NCBI GenBank assembly: GCA_029973975.1
Contig: JARKQF010000322.1
Coordinates: forward strand, 1-34,719
Length of the DNA stretch: 34,719 nucleotides
Reading direction: 5' to 3'
From: Paludibacter sp.
GTDB taxonomy: Bacteria; Bacteroidota; Bacteroidia; Bacteroidales; Paludibacteraceae
Of the stretch, positions 23,707 to 32,809 are shown piece after piece. Below the pieces are notes generated by a model. That model worked only from the letters and a program-made list of their open reading frames with translations, was not told the origin of the DNA and searched no databases. Position numbers and translations under genes: made by a program. Each line of letters starts with the position of its first letter. Within the stretch, counting starts at the first letter, position 1.

Positions 23707-25374
23707 TTAATATCTGAAACTACTGCCTCCCATAAACTCCCTGAGTAGTGATGTTGGTGGAATTTCCCGGTCGTGGATAGGTACAAAGAAGTTCAGAAAT
23801 TTCAGCAAACGATGGGTTTCGGTATATTCATCACAATATTTAGGTACTTCAGCCAGAATAGGCTCTGCATATTTTTTGAGTACGGCCAACTCGAAAATCA
23901 GGGCAGAATTGAACATTACATCTGCATCCTCCTGATAAGGAAAAATCCACTTTTCTTCGCCTCTTCTCACGCTTGGCCATCTGGAAATCGTATCGCGTGC
24001 CGAGTAATTTCTGAAACGATAATCCCTGATGATCCGGCGCAATAATCTTGTATCGGTCGTAGGCACCCAGTTGTGATTATCAATCGAAATGGTGGTCAGT
24101 GCCGAAACATAAATTTTAAAGGTTTTCTCCCTTGGTATTTTGGGAAGCAACTTTGGATTCAGAGCGTGAATACCTTCTAAAATCACAACCGTATCATGAT
24201 CCAGTTTCAGTTTATCTCCTCTGAACATTCTTTTTCCGTTCTCAAAGTTGAAAAAGGGCAGTTCAACTTCTTCTCCATTCAGTAATTGTTCCATCTGCTG
24301 GTTGAAGAAAGGCAAATCAAGCGCTTCAAGCGTTTCAAAATCATATTCTCCATTTTCATCTTTGGGGGTTTCCTCACGGTTGACAAAATAATTATCCATC
24401 GAAATGATGACCGGCTTTAGTCCACTCACCATCAACTGAACCGAGAGCCTTTTACTGAAAGTGGTTTTACCTGAGGAAGAAGGTCCGGAAACCAATACCA
24501 GTTTGACATTTTGCCTTTGCTCAATCATATCGGCAATGTAAGCCACTTTTTTCTCGTGTAAGGCTTCGCCCACCTTAATTAAATCGAACGATTGTTTATT
24601 CCGGCAGGCTATGTTAAATTCACCAATGGTCTTGAGGTTCATAATCTGATTCCAGCTCATAAACTCATTGAAAATCTCATATAACTTAGGCATTACCTCA
24701 AAATTTTCCAGCCGGTCGGGTTCGGCTCTGTTGGGAATTCGCAGTAGCATCCCGTCGTAATAAGGTAGTATATCAAACAAGTTGAGTTTATCTGTAGAAG
24801 GAAGAAGCACCCCATTATAATAATCTACATAATCATGAATGCGGAAATAGCGCATGTAGGGGGTGTTGATCGTTTCAAAAAGGGACAGATTTTCATGCTG
24901 ATTGTTTTGCATGGCAAAAAGTTTTTTCACTTCCTTAACCTGTTTTTCTTCAACGATAATTGGGTATGCTTCAGTAATAATTTTATTAATTTCTGATTTA
25001 ATCCGGTCTATCACTTCCTGATTCAACGGACAACTCAAATAATCCAACCGACAATAATAGCCCTTAGAAATAGAATGATTAATGCTTAATATCGCTTCGG
25101 GAAACAAACGTTTTACGGCATAAGCAAACACCATACTCAGGGTGCGAACATATACACGCATACCGGACGGACAACTTGCATCGATGAATTCAATGTCTTT
25201 TGGCTTGTAAACCAAAAAGTTAAGATCTTCAACCTTGTAATTTACCCTTGCTGCAACAATATCATATTTAAGTTTGATTTGCAACTGATTGCTAATTTCC
25301 AACAAAGATGTACCGATGGGAAAATCATGATAAGATGCTGTGTTTTTGCAGTATATGGTTACCGTCTTATTCAT
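23707..25374 (-). CDS. Nucleoside (uridine/cytidine-like) kinase with TGS and ThrRS-like N-terminus
   Basis: A 555-aa protein of a type common in Bacteroidetes. Residues 1-65 form a TGS-like domain. About 66-160 resemble the threonyl-tRNA synthetase second additional domain, with a HSISKGYYCRL segment where ThrRS has HxxxH. The C-terminal half from about 285 is a P-loop nucleoside kinase with Walker A GPSSSGKT (297-304), the SMDNYFVNREETP substrate loop, ILEGIHALNP and RRIIRDYRFRNYSA. It probably phosphorylates uridine or cytidine. The role of the synthetase-like part is not established, and the fusion suggests regulation by nucleic acid or nucleotide binding. Confidence 0.9.
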   Translation of the reverse strand: MNKTVTIYCKNTASYHDFPIGTSLLEISNQLQIKLKYDIVAARVNYKVEDLNFLVYKPKDIEFIDASCPSGMRVYVRTLSMVFAYAVKRLFPEAILSINHSISKGYYCRLDYLSCPLNQEVIDRIKSEINKIITEAYPIIVEEKQVKEVKKLFAMQNNQHENLSLFETINTPYMRYFRIHDYVDYYNGVLLPSTDKLNLFDILPYYDGMLLRIPNRAEPDRLENFEVMPKLYEIFNEFMSWNQIMNLKTIGEFNIACRNKQSFDLIKVGEALHEKKVAYIADMIEQRQNVKLVLVSGPSSSGKTTFSKRLSVQLMVSGLKPVIISMDNYFVNREETPKDENGEYDFETLEALDLPFFNQQMEQLLNGEEVELPFFNFENGKRMFRGDKLKLDHDTVVILEGIHALNPKLLPKIPREKTFKIYVSALTTISIDNHNWVPTTDTRLLRRIIRDYRFRNYSARDTISRWPSVRRGEEKWIFPYQEDADVMFNSALIFELAVLKKYAEPILAEVPKYCDEYTETHRLLKFLNFFVPIHDREIPPTSLLREFMGGSSFRY

Positions 25375-25422
25375 TTTGTCTATAATTTTTTTGGTAAAAA
25401 TAGGAATATTAATCGAATATTA

Positions 25423-25453
25423 TTTGTGTTTTTACTAAATTAAAGTATTTTTG
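25423..25453 (+). promoter_or_regulatory. Promoter of the Na/Pi cotransporter gene
   Basis: TTTG (25423-25426), 19 bp, then TATTTTTG (25446-25453), a full consensus match. The start codon is at 25548, so the leader is about 88 bases long, much longer than elsewhere in the window. It holds the palindrome CTTTTAAAAG (25459-25468) and an AC-rich stretch before the ATG. Confidence 0.6.
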
Positions 25454-25547
25454 TAACGCTTTTAAAAGTCCTTTGGTAAGAGTTTAAAGTCTGTTTGTTC
25501 ATTTTGTAGTTCATATCAAACATAAAACATCATAACACACACACTAC

Positions 25548-27353
25548 ATGAATTATTCATTTTATGATTTCATGATGCTGGTAGGCTCGCTGGGGTTATT
25601 CCTTTACGGGATGAAGATCATGAGCGAAGGACTACAAAAAGCAGCCGGGAACAAACTGAGGTCGATATTAACGGCCATGACTAAGAATCGTTTTACCGGT
25701 GTACTTACCGGGGTTTTCATTACCGCACTTATTCAGTCTTCTTCTGCAACTACCGTGATGGTGGTAAGTTTCGTAAACGCGGGTTTATTGAATTTGTTAC
25801 AGTCAGTAACGGTAATCATGGGGGCCAATATAGGAACAACCGTTACAGCCTGGATTATTTCATTCTTTGGCTTTAAGTTCAGTATCTCAGCTTATGCGAT
25901 TCCCCTGATAGCAATTGCTACTCCATTGATATTTTCAGCCAATGGTAAACGTAAATCTTACGGTGAGTTTATCCTTGGTTTCGCATTACTCTTCATGGGA
26001 CTGGATATGTTGAAAAATTCTGTTCCGGATTTGAAAAACAATCCTGAGATGCTTGAGTTCCTCACCAGATTTACCCAGTCCGGTTACATATCAGTCGTAA
26101 TATTCCTTGTTATTGGAACCTTGTTGACAATTGTTGTACAATCTTCGAGTGCGACAATGGCTATCACATTGATTATGGTGTCAAAGGGCTGGATATCTTA
26201 TGAACTGGGCGCTGCGATGGTGTTAGGTGAAAACATCGGAACTACCATTACGGCCAACATTGCAGCCATTCCGGCTAATATTTCTGCTAAAAGGGCGGCG
26301 TTGGCACACACGCTGTTTAATATTACCGGAATTATCTGGATGCTCTTTTTGTTTTTCCCCTTCCTTAATATGGTAACAAATCTCGCAGAATTTTTAGGTT
26401 TTGGGAACCCTACTTTATTTTCTCAGGAGTTGAGTACAAACCCGGATGCCATTCGAATTGTTTCAAATGAAAGCGGTTTGTTAAGTGCAGAAGAATTAAT
26501 ATATCAAAAGCAATTGATGGTTTATCAGACTTCCACATCATACGGTTTGGCTCTTTTCCATTCCATGTTTAATATTATTAATACTTCCCTGTTGGTTTGG
26601 TTCGCAAAAGCAATTACAAATGTGGTTTCCTTTATTATCAAGAAAAAAGCCACAGACGAGGAGTTCCAGTTACGTTATATTTCTACCGGATTACTATCTA
26701 CCTCTGAACTTTCGTTGATTCAAGCCTGGAATGAAATAAAATCATACGGGTTGAGAACTCAGAAGATGTTCTCTATCGCACGAACTTTCTATGAAGAAAA
26801 AAATGAGAATGAAGCAGTTAAACTATTCACCAGACTGCAGAAGTACGAAAGCATCAGCGATAGAATGGAAGTAGAAATCGCCCGTTATTTGTCCAAGGTT
26901 GGTGACGGAAGGTTAAGTGAAGAAAGTAAGCATCAGATTCAAAAGATGATGCGGGTAGTTTCAGAGATTGAAAGCGTTAGTGATGGTTGCTATAATATTG
27001 CCCGTACTGTTGTAAGAAGAAACGAGAGTAGTATTGTATATACCAAAGAGATGGATGAAAATATACAGCTCATGATGAATCTTGTCGACAAGGCAATACA
27101 AAACATGATTGATGCTCTCGAAAATGATGACGTAAGTGATGACGAACTCAATCGTTCCAAGAATACTGAAAATGAGATTAATAATTTCAGGAACCAGTTG
27201 AGAACCCAGAATATCCTGGATATAAACGCTAAAAAATACGAATATCAGGTTAGTGTAACATACATGGATATCATCATCGAATGTGAGAAAATGGGTGACT
27301 ACATCATCAATATTATGGAAGCGCTTAATCAGGCTTCCAATCACAATTCTTAA
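25548..27353 (+). CDS. Na+/phosphate cotransporter with PhoU-like C-terminal domain
   Basis: A 601-aa inner-membrane protein. The first 380 residues hold about eight membrane helices with the two inverted-repeat hallmarks of the NptA/PNaS family, IQSSSATTVMVVSFVNAG at about 62-79 and VQSSSATMAITLIMVSKG at about 197-214, and GANIGTT and GENIGTT, each in one repeat. The C-terminal 210 residues are helical and charged and match PhoU-like domains, which probably sense phosphate status. It imports phosphate with sodium. It is followed by a very strong terminator. Confidence 0.92.
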   Translation: MNYSFYDFMMLVGSLGLFLYGMKIMSEGLQKAAGNKLRSILTAMTKNRFTGVLTGVFITALIQSSSATTVMVVSFVNAGLLNLLQSVTVIMGANIGTTVTAWIISFFGFKFSISAYAIPLIAIATPLIFSANGKRKSYGEFILGFALLFMGLDMLKNSVPDLKNNPEMLEFLTRFTQSGYISVVIFLVIGTLLTIVVQSSSATMAITLIMVSKGWISYELGAAMVLGENIGTTITANIAAIPANISAKRAALAHTLFNITGIIWMLFLFFPFLNMVTNLAEFLGFGNPTLFSQELSTNPDAIRIVSNESGLLSAEELIYQKQLMVYQTSTSYGLALFHSMFNIINTSLLVWFAKAITNVVSFIIKKKATDEEFQLRYISTGLLSTSELSLIQAWNEIKSYGLRTQKMFSIARTFYEEKNENEAVKLFTRLQKYESISDRMEVEIARYLSKVGDGRLSEESKHQIQKMMRVVSEIESVSDGCYNIARTVVRRNESSIVYTKEMDENIQLMMNLVDKAIQNMIDALENDDVSDDELNRSKNTENEINNFRNQLRTQNILDINAKKYEYQVSVTYMDIIIECEKMGDYIINIMEALNQASNHNS

Positions 27354-27374
27354 AAAACTCATTATATTTAAGGT

Positions 27375-27410
27375 AAAATCCGGACAAATGAGTACTTTTG
27401 TCCGGATTTT
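27375..27410 (+). terminator. Terminator with embedded promoter box
   Basis: AAAATCCGGACAAA (27375-27388) and TTTGTCCGGATTTT (27397-27410) form a perfect 14-bp stem with an 8-base loop, followed by TTATT. The sequence TACTTTTG at 27393-27400, spanning loop and right arm, matches the -7 consensus and fits the start of the next gene at 27423. Confidence 0.8.
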
Positions 27411-27422
27411 TTATTGATTAAA

Positions 27423-28364
27423 ATGATTGATTACTTATTTATTGTTGTAGGATTTACCCTACTTATTTTTGGCGCAAATTTTTTAGTCGACGGCGCCAGC
27501 GGGCTGGCAAAGCGATTCAATGTTTCCAATCTGATTATCGGATTGACAGTGGTGGCATTCGGGACATCGGCACCTGAATTGGTTGTAAACCTGGTGGCTG
27601 CTCTTAATCCCGGGTCAACGGATATTGCTTTAACGAACATCATCGGCAGTAACATGATCAACACTTTCGTTATTTTAGGTGCTGCAGCTGTTGTGTTTCC
27701 GATTGCTTCACAGAAAAGCTCCAGAAGGTTCGATATCCCCCTGAGTTTTATTGCGCCGGTTGCTGTGTTTCTACTGAGCATGAATGGTATTTTATCCATG
27801 TCAGATGGACTTATTCTTATACTATTTTTCATTTGGTTCATGTATACGAACATTCGAAATGCAATACGTCACCCGGAAGAAGAGCAGGCTGAGGATTACA
27901 AACCAATGAAAATATGGAAAGCCATTCTGCTTATAATCGGAGGATTGGCCACATTGGTTGGCGGAGCGCAACTGATAGTTCCTGCTGCAACTAATATTGC
28001 CGCTAGTTATGGAGTTAGTCAATCGGTTATCGGACTGACTATTGTGGCACTCGGTACATCCTTGCCTGAACTCGCTACATCGGTTGTAGCTGCTTTTAAG
28101 AAGAACTCAGATATTGCACTTGGAAATGTTATAGGATCCAATATCTTTAATGTGTTTTTTATTCTTTCTTCCAGTGCCATAATAAGGCCTTTACCTGCAT
28201 ACCAGGGAATGAATGTTGATTTAATGGTGACAGCGGCAGGAAGTCTGTTGGTGCTTCTCTTTATCTATTCAAATAAGGAAAGAAATATAAAAAGATGGGG
28301 CGGATTGCTGTTCCTGTTGTCTTACACCGCATTTCTGATATGGAAAATATCCACATTAAATTAA
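27423..28364 (+). CDS. Calcium/sodium antiporter (CaCA family, YrbG-like)
   Basis: A 313-aa membrane protein of about ten helices made of two homologous halves. The alpha repeats contain GLTVVAFGTSAPELVVN (about 40-56) with IIGSNMINTF, and GLTIVALGTSLPELATSVVAA (about 196-216) with VIGSNIFNVFF. The acidic residues in GTSAPE and GTSLPE bind the cation. It probably exports Ca2+ in exchange for Na+. A TTG three codons upstream is possible, but ATG 27423 is better placed after the -7 box. The argD gene follows after 28 bp. Confidence 0.92.
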   Translation: MIDYLFIVVGFTLLIFGANFLVDGASGLAKRFNVSNLIIGLTVVAFGTSAPELVVNLVAALNPGSTDIALTNIIGSNMINTFVILGAAAVVFPIASQKSSRRFDIPLSFIAPVAVFLLSMNGILSMSDGLILILFFIWFMYTNIRNAIRHPEEEQAEDYKPMKIWKAILLIIGGLATLVGGAQLIVPAATNIAASYGVSQSVIGLTIVALGTSLPELATSVVAAFKKNSDIALGNVIGSNIFNVFFILSSSAIIRPLPAYQGMNVDLMVTAAGSLLVLLFIYSNKERNIKRWGGLLFLLSYTAFLIWKISTLN

Positions 28365-28392
28365 TAACTATTGAAAACTTATTTTTATTCAG

Positions 28393-29514
28393 ATGAAGAC
28401 TTTTGATGTATATCCTTTATTCAATATTGAAATTGAAAAAGGAATCGGTTGCAGAACGTATGATAAACAAGGTGTCGAATATCTCGATTTATACGGCGGA
28501 CATGCCGTTATTTCTGTCGGACATTCACATCCTTTCTTTGTGCAGAAACTTACCAATCAGGCTGAAAAACTGATTTTTTATTCCAATTCTGTTGTCAATA
28601 AATTACAGGACGAACTGGCTGAAAAGTTAGGAAAACTTTCTGGTTACGATGATTATTCCCTGTTTTTGATCAATTCAGGAGCAGAAGCAAACGAAAACGC
28701 CTTGAAATTAGCATCCTTTTACAATGGCAGAAAGAAAGTGGTTGCATTCGAGAAAAGTTTTCACGGAAGAACATCAGCGGCTGTAAAGGTTACTGATAAT
28801 CCTAAAATAGTTGCGCCGGTGAATGACGGTCTGGAAGTTGAATTTCTTCCTCTCAATGACATTGAGGGAGTAAAGAAATCTCTTCAGAAAGAGGATGTTT
28901 CAGCGGTAATCATTGAAGGAATTCAGGGGGTCGGAGGAATAAAAGTTCCGGATCCTGTTTTTTTGAAAGAATTAAGTGAGGCATGCAAAGCAACCGGGAC
29001 TATTTTGATTCTCGACGAGATACAGTCCGGTTATGGCCGCAGTGGAAAATTCTTCGCCCATCAATATGCAGGCATTCGTCCTGATTTAATAACAGTCGCT
29101 AAAGGAATGGGTAATGGATATCCGATTGGAGGTGTATTAATCAGTCCGCTTTTTCAGGCGTCACACGGGTTACTTGGTACTACTTTCGGAGGCAATCATC
29201 TGGCTTGTGTAGCTGCTATCGCTGTACTCGACATCATGAAGGCAGAAAGTCTCATTCAAAATGCAGAAAAAGTGGGAGAGTACCTGCTCAGTGAACTGAA
29301 GAAATTTCCTCAGATTAAGGAAGTGCGTGGTCAGGGACTGATGATTGGATTAGAATTTGATGAACCGGTAAAGGAAATCAGAAACCGCCTGCTTTTCGAA
29401 CAGAAAGTATTTACCGGCGCCACGGGTACACACATCATCCGTTTATTGCCGCCCTTGTGCCTGTCGATGAATGATGCCAAGATATTTTTAGAAAAGTTGA
29501 AATCAGCGCTTTAA
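28393..29514 (+). CDS. argD: Acetylornithine/succinylornithine aminotransferase family protein
   Basis: A 373-aa class III aminotransferase that uses PLP. The PLP lysine is K237 in ITVAKGMGNGYP. LILDEIQSGYGRSG supplies the cofactor-binding Asp, NSGAEANENALKLA binds the phosphate, and TTFGGNHLAC is also present. The sequence is close to what I remember of Bacteroides ArgD, where the substrate is N-succinylornithine, giving a step of arginine synthesis. No other arg gene is nearby. The 3' end overlaps the opposite-strand epimerase gene by 12 bp. Confidence 0.88.
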   Translation: MKTFDVYPLFNIEIEKGIGCRTYDKQGVEYLDLYGGHAVISVGHSHPFFVQKLTNQAEKLIFYSNSVVNKLQDELAEKLGKLSGYDDYSLFLINSGAEANENALKLASFYNGRKKVVAFEKSFHGRTSAAVKVTDNPKIVAPVNDGLEVEFLPLNDIEGVKKSLQKEDVSAVIIEGIQGVGGIKVPDPVFLKELSEACKATGTILILDEIQSGYGRSGKFFAHQYAGIRPDLITVAKGMGNGYPIGGVLISPLFQASHGLLGTTFGGNHLACVAAIAVLDIMKAESLIQNAEKVGEYLLSELKKFPQIKEVRGQGLMIGLEFDEPVKEIRNRLLFEQKVFTGATGTHIIRLLPPLCLSMNDAKIFLEKLKSAL

Positions 29515-30504
29515 CATAAAGGTACAAACTTCCTGAATGCATTGGGATATCGGTTTAAACTGATAATCCAATGCATTTATTATTTTCTGTGCGGAGTAGT
29601 ATGAGCGATTTGTTGCCGATATTGCAAAACTTCTGTCGATAACGGGTTTAAAGCCGAATATCTTACCTGCACTCTCAACCAAAAGTCCCGCTAAAGTCAG
29701 AAAGCTTTTATTTACATTGATAAAGGGACGTGGTTTTTTAAATGCTTTGGACATCATGGTTAGAATTTCTTTGTTTGAATTGTTTTCGCTTACCAGAATA
29801 AACCGTTCTCCACTGATATTACTTTCCATCAGTTGAATCATTACCTTCACCACATCCTGTACATCAACATATCCTGAACCACCCAGGGTATAGAAAAGCA
29901 GGCCTTTCCTTGATTGTTCAAAAATCAAGGAACTGCCAGAACTGGTACCTGACACTCCTAAAATAACGCCCGGATTCACAATAACTGCATTCAATCCATT
30001 TTGAATGGCCTTCCAGATTTCTTGCTCTGCTTTATACTTACTTATGGCATACAAAGATTTATGATTTGATTTTTCCCAGGGAGTTTCTTCCGTTATCATT
30101 TCATCATGATCTGCAAAACCACAGGCTGCAATGGAACTGACGAAGCAGAATTTATCAATTTTATTTTCCAGCGCAACGGAAACTATATTTCGCGTTCCCA
30201 ACACATTGGTATCCATCAACGTATTATTTCCTTTCCCAAGAGAAACAACAGCGGCACAATGATAAACACGGGTTATACCTTTCATGGCATCACGAAGTGA
30301 ATCCGGATCAAGGATATCCGCATTACGCCATTCAACTTTTTTTAACCAGGTGTCCGAATCATCCGTATAAAAACTAAAGATTGTTTTGAGTGGGTTCAAA
30401 TTACTTGTTTTTCTTTTCAAAGCAACAATTTGTTCGTGTTTCTGCAATAAATGCCAGAGTAGATGTCCCCCGACTAATCCGGTAGCGCCTGTAACCAATA
30501 TCAT
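29503..30504 (-). CDS. NAD-dependent epimerase/dehydratase family protein (extended SDR)
   Basis: A 333-aa Rossmann-fold protein. The NAD(P) site is TGATGLVG at 5-12, with a second conserved ADILD and the catalytic pair Y152 and K156 in YAISKYKAE. FCFVSSIAACG supplies the catalytic Ser. It resembles dihydroflavonol-reductase-like and sugar-nucleotide SDRs, and the substrate cannot be told. It converges on argD and diverges from the LOG gene. A -7 box (TATTTTTG on this strand, 30532-30525) lies 20 bp before its start. Confidence 0.87.
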   Translation of the reverse strand: MILVTGATGLVGGHLLWHLLQKHEQIVALKRKTSNLNPLKTIFSFYTDDSDTWLKKVEWRNADILDPDSLRDAMKGITRVYHCAAVVSLGKGNNTLMDTNVLGTRNIVSVALENKIDKFCFVSSIAACGFADHDEMITEETPWEKSNHKSLYAISKYKAEQEIWKAIQNGLNAVIVNPGVILGVSGTSSGSSLIFEQSRKGLLFYTLGGSGYVDVQDVVKVMIQLMESNISGERFILVSENNSNKEILTMMSKAFKKPRPFINVNKSFLTLAGLLVESAGKIFGFKPVIDRSFAISATNRSYYSAQKIINALDYQFKPISQCIQEVCTFMLKR

Positions 30505-30518
30505 AAGTGAGTCAAATT

Positions 30519-30553
30519 TTTGTTCAAAAATACAGAAAGAAAATGTACTTTTG
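30519..30553 (+). promoter_or_regulatory. Promoter of the LOG-DUF4271-hemD operon
   Basis: TTTG (30519-30522) and TACTTTTG (30546-30553) with a 23-bp spacer. This region also holds the -7 box of the divergent epimerase gene (30525-30532), so the two promoters overlap. Confidence 0.5.
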
Positions 30554-30585
30554 CATGATTATTATAAATTTCTTAAAATATCCAC

Positions 30586-31164
30586 ATGCAGAATATTTGT
30601 GTTTATTGCGCATCCAGTTCACAGGTAAGGCCGTTATTTTTTGATGCTGCTGAAAAATTAGGTGAAATTTTGGCTGAGAAAGGTTGCCGGTTGATTTATG
30701 GTGGCGGTCATCGCGGACTGATGGGGAAGATTGCCGATACAGTGCTAAACCATGGCGGAAAAGTGACCGGAATTATTCCCGGATTCATGTGTGAAGTTGA
30801 ATGGAACCATAAGGGATTGACTGAATTGATACTGGTAGAAACCATGCATGAGCGAAAAGAAAAGCTGGCAGGTATGGCGGATGCTGCGGTGGCGTTACCC
30901 GGTGGTTGCGGTACCATGGAAGAATTGCTCGAAGTGATTACCTGGAAAAGGCTGGGTATTTTCACCAAACCAATTATCATTTGCAATGTCGGCGGATATT
31001 TTGATCCTCTCATTGAAATGTTGAACCGCTCGGTTGATGAAAATTTTATGGGAGAAGAGCATCGTGCCATGTGGAGTGTTGTGTCTTCTCCGGAGAAAGT
31101 GATGGAAGCAATAGAAAATTCAGTTCAGTGGGATGAAAATGCACGGAACTTTGCTGCTTTATAA
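30586..31164 (+). CDS. LOG family protein (cytokinin-riboside phosphoribohydrolase-like)
   Basis: A 192-aa Rossmann-like protein with the LOG signature PGGCGTMEE at 105-113 and the preceding R90-K91 (MHERKEKL). YGGGHRGLMG lies at 38-47. LOG enzymes cleave nucleoside 5'-monophosphates such as N6-modified AMP to base and ribose phosphate. In bacteria the usual reaction is purine-nucleotide cleavage, and the exact substrate here is unknown. It is separated by only 6 bp from the DUF4271 gene, so the two are co-transcribed. Confidence 0.9.
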   Translation: MQNICVYCASSSQVRPLFFDAAEKLGEILAEKGCRLIYGGGHRGLMGKIADTVLNHGGKVTGIIPGFMCEVEWNHKGLTELILVETMHERKEKLAGMADAAVALPGGCGTMEELLEVITWKRLGIFTKPIIICNVGGYFDPLIEMLNRSVDENFMGEEHRAMWSVVSSPEKVMEAIENSVQWDENARNFAAL

Positions 31165-31170
31165 GACAAT

Positions 31171-31920
31171 ATGCCGGATTTTAGTATAGATACGATCAAC
31201 ACGCCCGACACCACGTTGCAATCGGTTGTTCCCACAAGTGTTATACGCTTTGAAGGAGAACCCCTGGCCCAGCTTCCGCACAATGAAAGCTGGATATTCG
31301 GGGTCGTATTTGTTCTTTTTATCGTTTTCATCTTTTCCTTAAACCGGTCTTATAGCTGGATTGAAGATTCCTTAAAAAATATTGCCAAAGTTAAAACCAG
31401 AAACAGCCTTTTCAGCAAAACTACGGTAGAGGAATATCAGTCCCGCTTTTTGCTTGTATTGTTTTCGGTTGGGGTAATAACGCTGTATCTGTATCTTACG
31501 TTTTATCCATCAATAATCATCAATCTGAAAGTATATGCATTATTGTTCCTGAGTAGCTTATTGTATTTGTTTTTGAAACAAAAGCTATCTCAAATGGTTG
31601 CTTATACCTTTTTAAACAAAGAATTATTCAAAATCGGGTCGGAAAATTTCTATAATACCTTGTCATTTTTGGGAATTCTTCTCTTTCCTCTTTTGATTTT
31701 GAAGATATACTTTTATGATGGCCTTAATGTGAAATTATTTGACACACTAGCTTTAATCTTCACATTTTCAGCACTGATTTTTTTAACGGTTAAATATTTT
31801 CAGATTTTTTACCGGAAAATATTAGATTTCTTTCACATATTGTTGTATCTTTGCACTCTTGAAATTTTGCCGCTAATCGGGATGTATCAAGTCTATAAGT
31901 GGATTATAAAAGAGTTTTAA
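31171..31920 (+). CDS. DUF4271 membrane protein
   Basis: A 249-aa protein. After a polar N-terminal segment of about 40 residues there are about seven membrane helices. It matches the DUF4271 family, which in Bacteroidales sits directly before hemD, as it does here with an 18-bp gap. No function is established. The conserved linkage suggests a role connected to haem synthesis or simply conserved gene order. Confidence 0.8.
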   Translation: MPDFSIDTINTPDTTLQSVVPTSVIRFEGEPLAQLPHNESWIFGVVFVLFIVFIFSLNRSYSWIEDSLKNIAKVKTRNSLFSKTTVEEYQSRFLLVLFSVGVITLYLYLTFYPSIIINLKVYALLFLSSLLYLFLKQKLSQMVAYTFLNKELFKIGSENFYNTLSFLGILLFPLLILKIYFYDGLNVKLFDTLALIFTFSALIFLTVKYFQIFYRKILDFFHILLYLCTLEILPLIGMYQVYKWIIKEF

Positions 31921-31938
31921 ACTTAAATTTGTTAGGTC

Positions 31939-32706
31939 TTGAAAATTAGGAAGATACTGGTTTCTCAACCGCAGCCTCAAGGAGAAAAATCTCCTTATTT
32001 TGACATCAGCGAGAAATACAATGTTAAGATTGATTTTCATCAATTTATTAAAGTTGAGCCTCTGAGTGCGAAAGAATTTCGTGCTCAGCGCATTGCAATT
32101 CTCGATTATTCAGCTATTATTTTCAATGCAAAACAGGGAATTGACCATTTCTTTCATTTATGTGAAGAGATGAGGATTACCATTCCTGAAACCATGAAGT
32201 ATTTCTGTATTTCCGAGTCGGTTGCTGTTTATCTCCAGCATTATATCCATTATCGTAAACGGAAGGTCTTCTATGGTACAACAGGAAAACTCCCCGAATT
32301 TATCACGGTTTTGAACAAACATGCAGCTGAAAAGTTCTTATTTGTAACTCCGGAAGTATTAAACGAAGAAATTATTACTGCGCTTGACGGGTCGAAAATT
32401 ACCTATACTAAAGCGGTAATGTACAGAACGGTAGCCAATCCGTTTACCCCCAAGGAAGATTTCAATTATGATATGATTCTCTTCTTTAGTCCTATTGGAG
32501 TTCAATCTTTGTTTAAAAACTTTCCTGATTTTGTGCAGGGAGAAATACAAATCGGCTGTTTTGGTTCGACAACAGCGGCAGCAGTGCGTGATGCTGATTT
32601 AAGACTTGACCTGGAGGCTCCGTCGACACAATATCCCTCGATGACAATGGCGTTGGATGGCTTTTTGAAAGATCATTTTAAAAAATTGAAAGCAAACGGA
32701 AAGTAA
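31939..32706 (+). CDS. hemD: Uroporphyrinogen-III synthase
   Basis: A 255-aa cytoplasmic enzyme that closes hydroxymethylbilane with inversion of ring D to form uroporphyrinogen III, the branch point of haem and sirohaem synthesis. The sequence matches the Bacteroidetes HemD type closely: start KIRKILVSQPQPQGEKSPYF, then IFNAKQGIDHFFHLCEEM, YFCISESVAVYLQ, VMYRTVANPF and IQIGCFGSTTAAAV. No ATG is available near the conserved start, so the initiator is TTG at 31939, preceded by DUF4271. It ends in a terminator carrying a promoter box for rnpA. Confidence 0.9.
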   Translation: MKIRKILVSQPQPQGEKSPYFDISEKYNVKIDFHQFIKVEPLSAKEFRAQRIAILDYSAIIFNAKQGIDHFFHLCEEMRITIPETMKYFCISESVAVYLQHYIHYRKRKVFYGTTGKLPEFITVLNKHAAEKFLFVTPEVLNEEIITALDGSKITYTKAVMYRTVANPFTPKEDFNYDMILFFSPIGVQSLFKNFPDFVQGEIQIGCFGSTTAAAVRDADLRLDLEAPSTQYPSMTMALDGFLKDHFKKLKANGK

Positions 32707-32733
32707 AATCTTTACAGCAATTAAAAAATAAAG

Positions 32734-32769
32734 ATCCCGAAAGTCGCGAAAAAAACGTACTTTTGGGAT
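32734..32769 (+). terminator. Terminator after hemD with embedded promoter box
   Basis: ATCCCGAAAGT (32734-32744) and ACTTTTGGGAT (32759-32769) form an 11-bp stem with one G-U wobble, followed by TATTTTTTATTT. TACTTTTG at 32758-32765 in the right arm matches the -7 consensus and would serve rnpA at 32810. Confidence 0.75.
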
Positions 32770-32809
32770 TATTTTTTATTTATGAGCAAAACTCCCCATT
32801 TGAAATTTA

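Noticed and set aside
29503-29514. 12-bp overlap of argD and the epimerase gene as a sign of a frameshift
   Set aside because: Both C-termini look complete, and convergent overlaps of this size are common in compact genomes.
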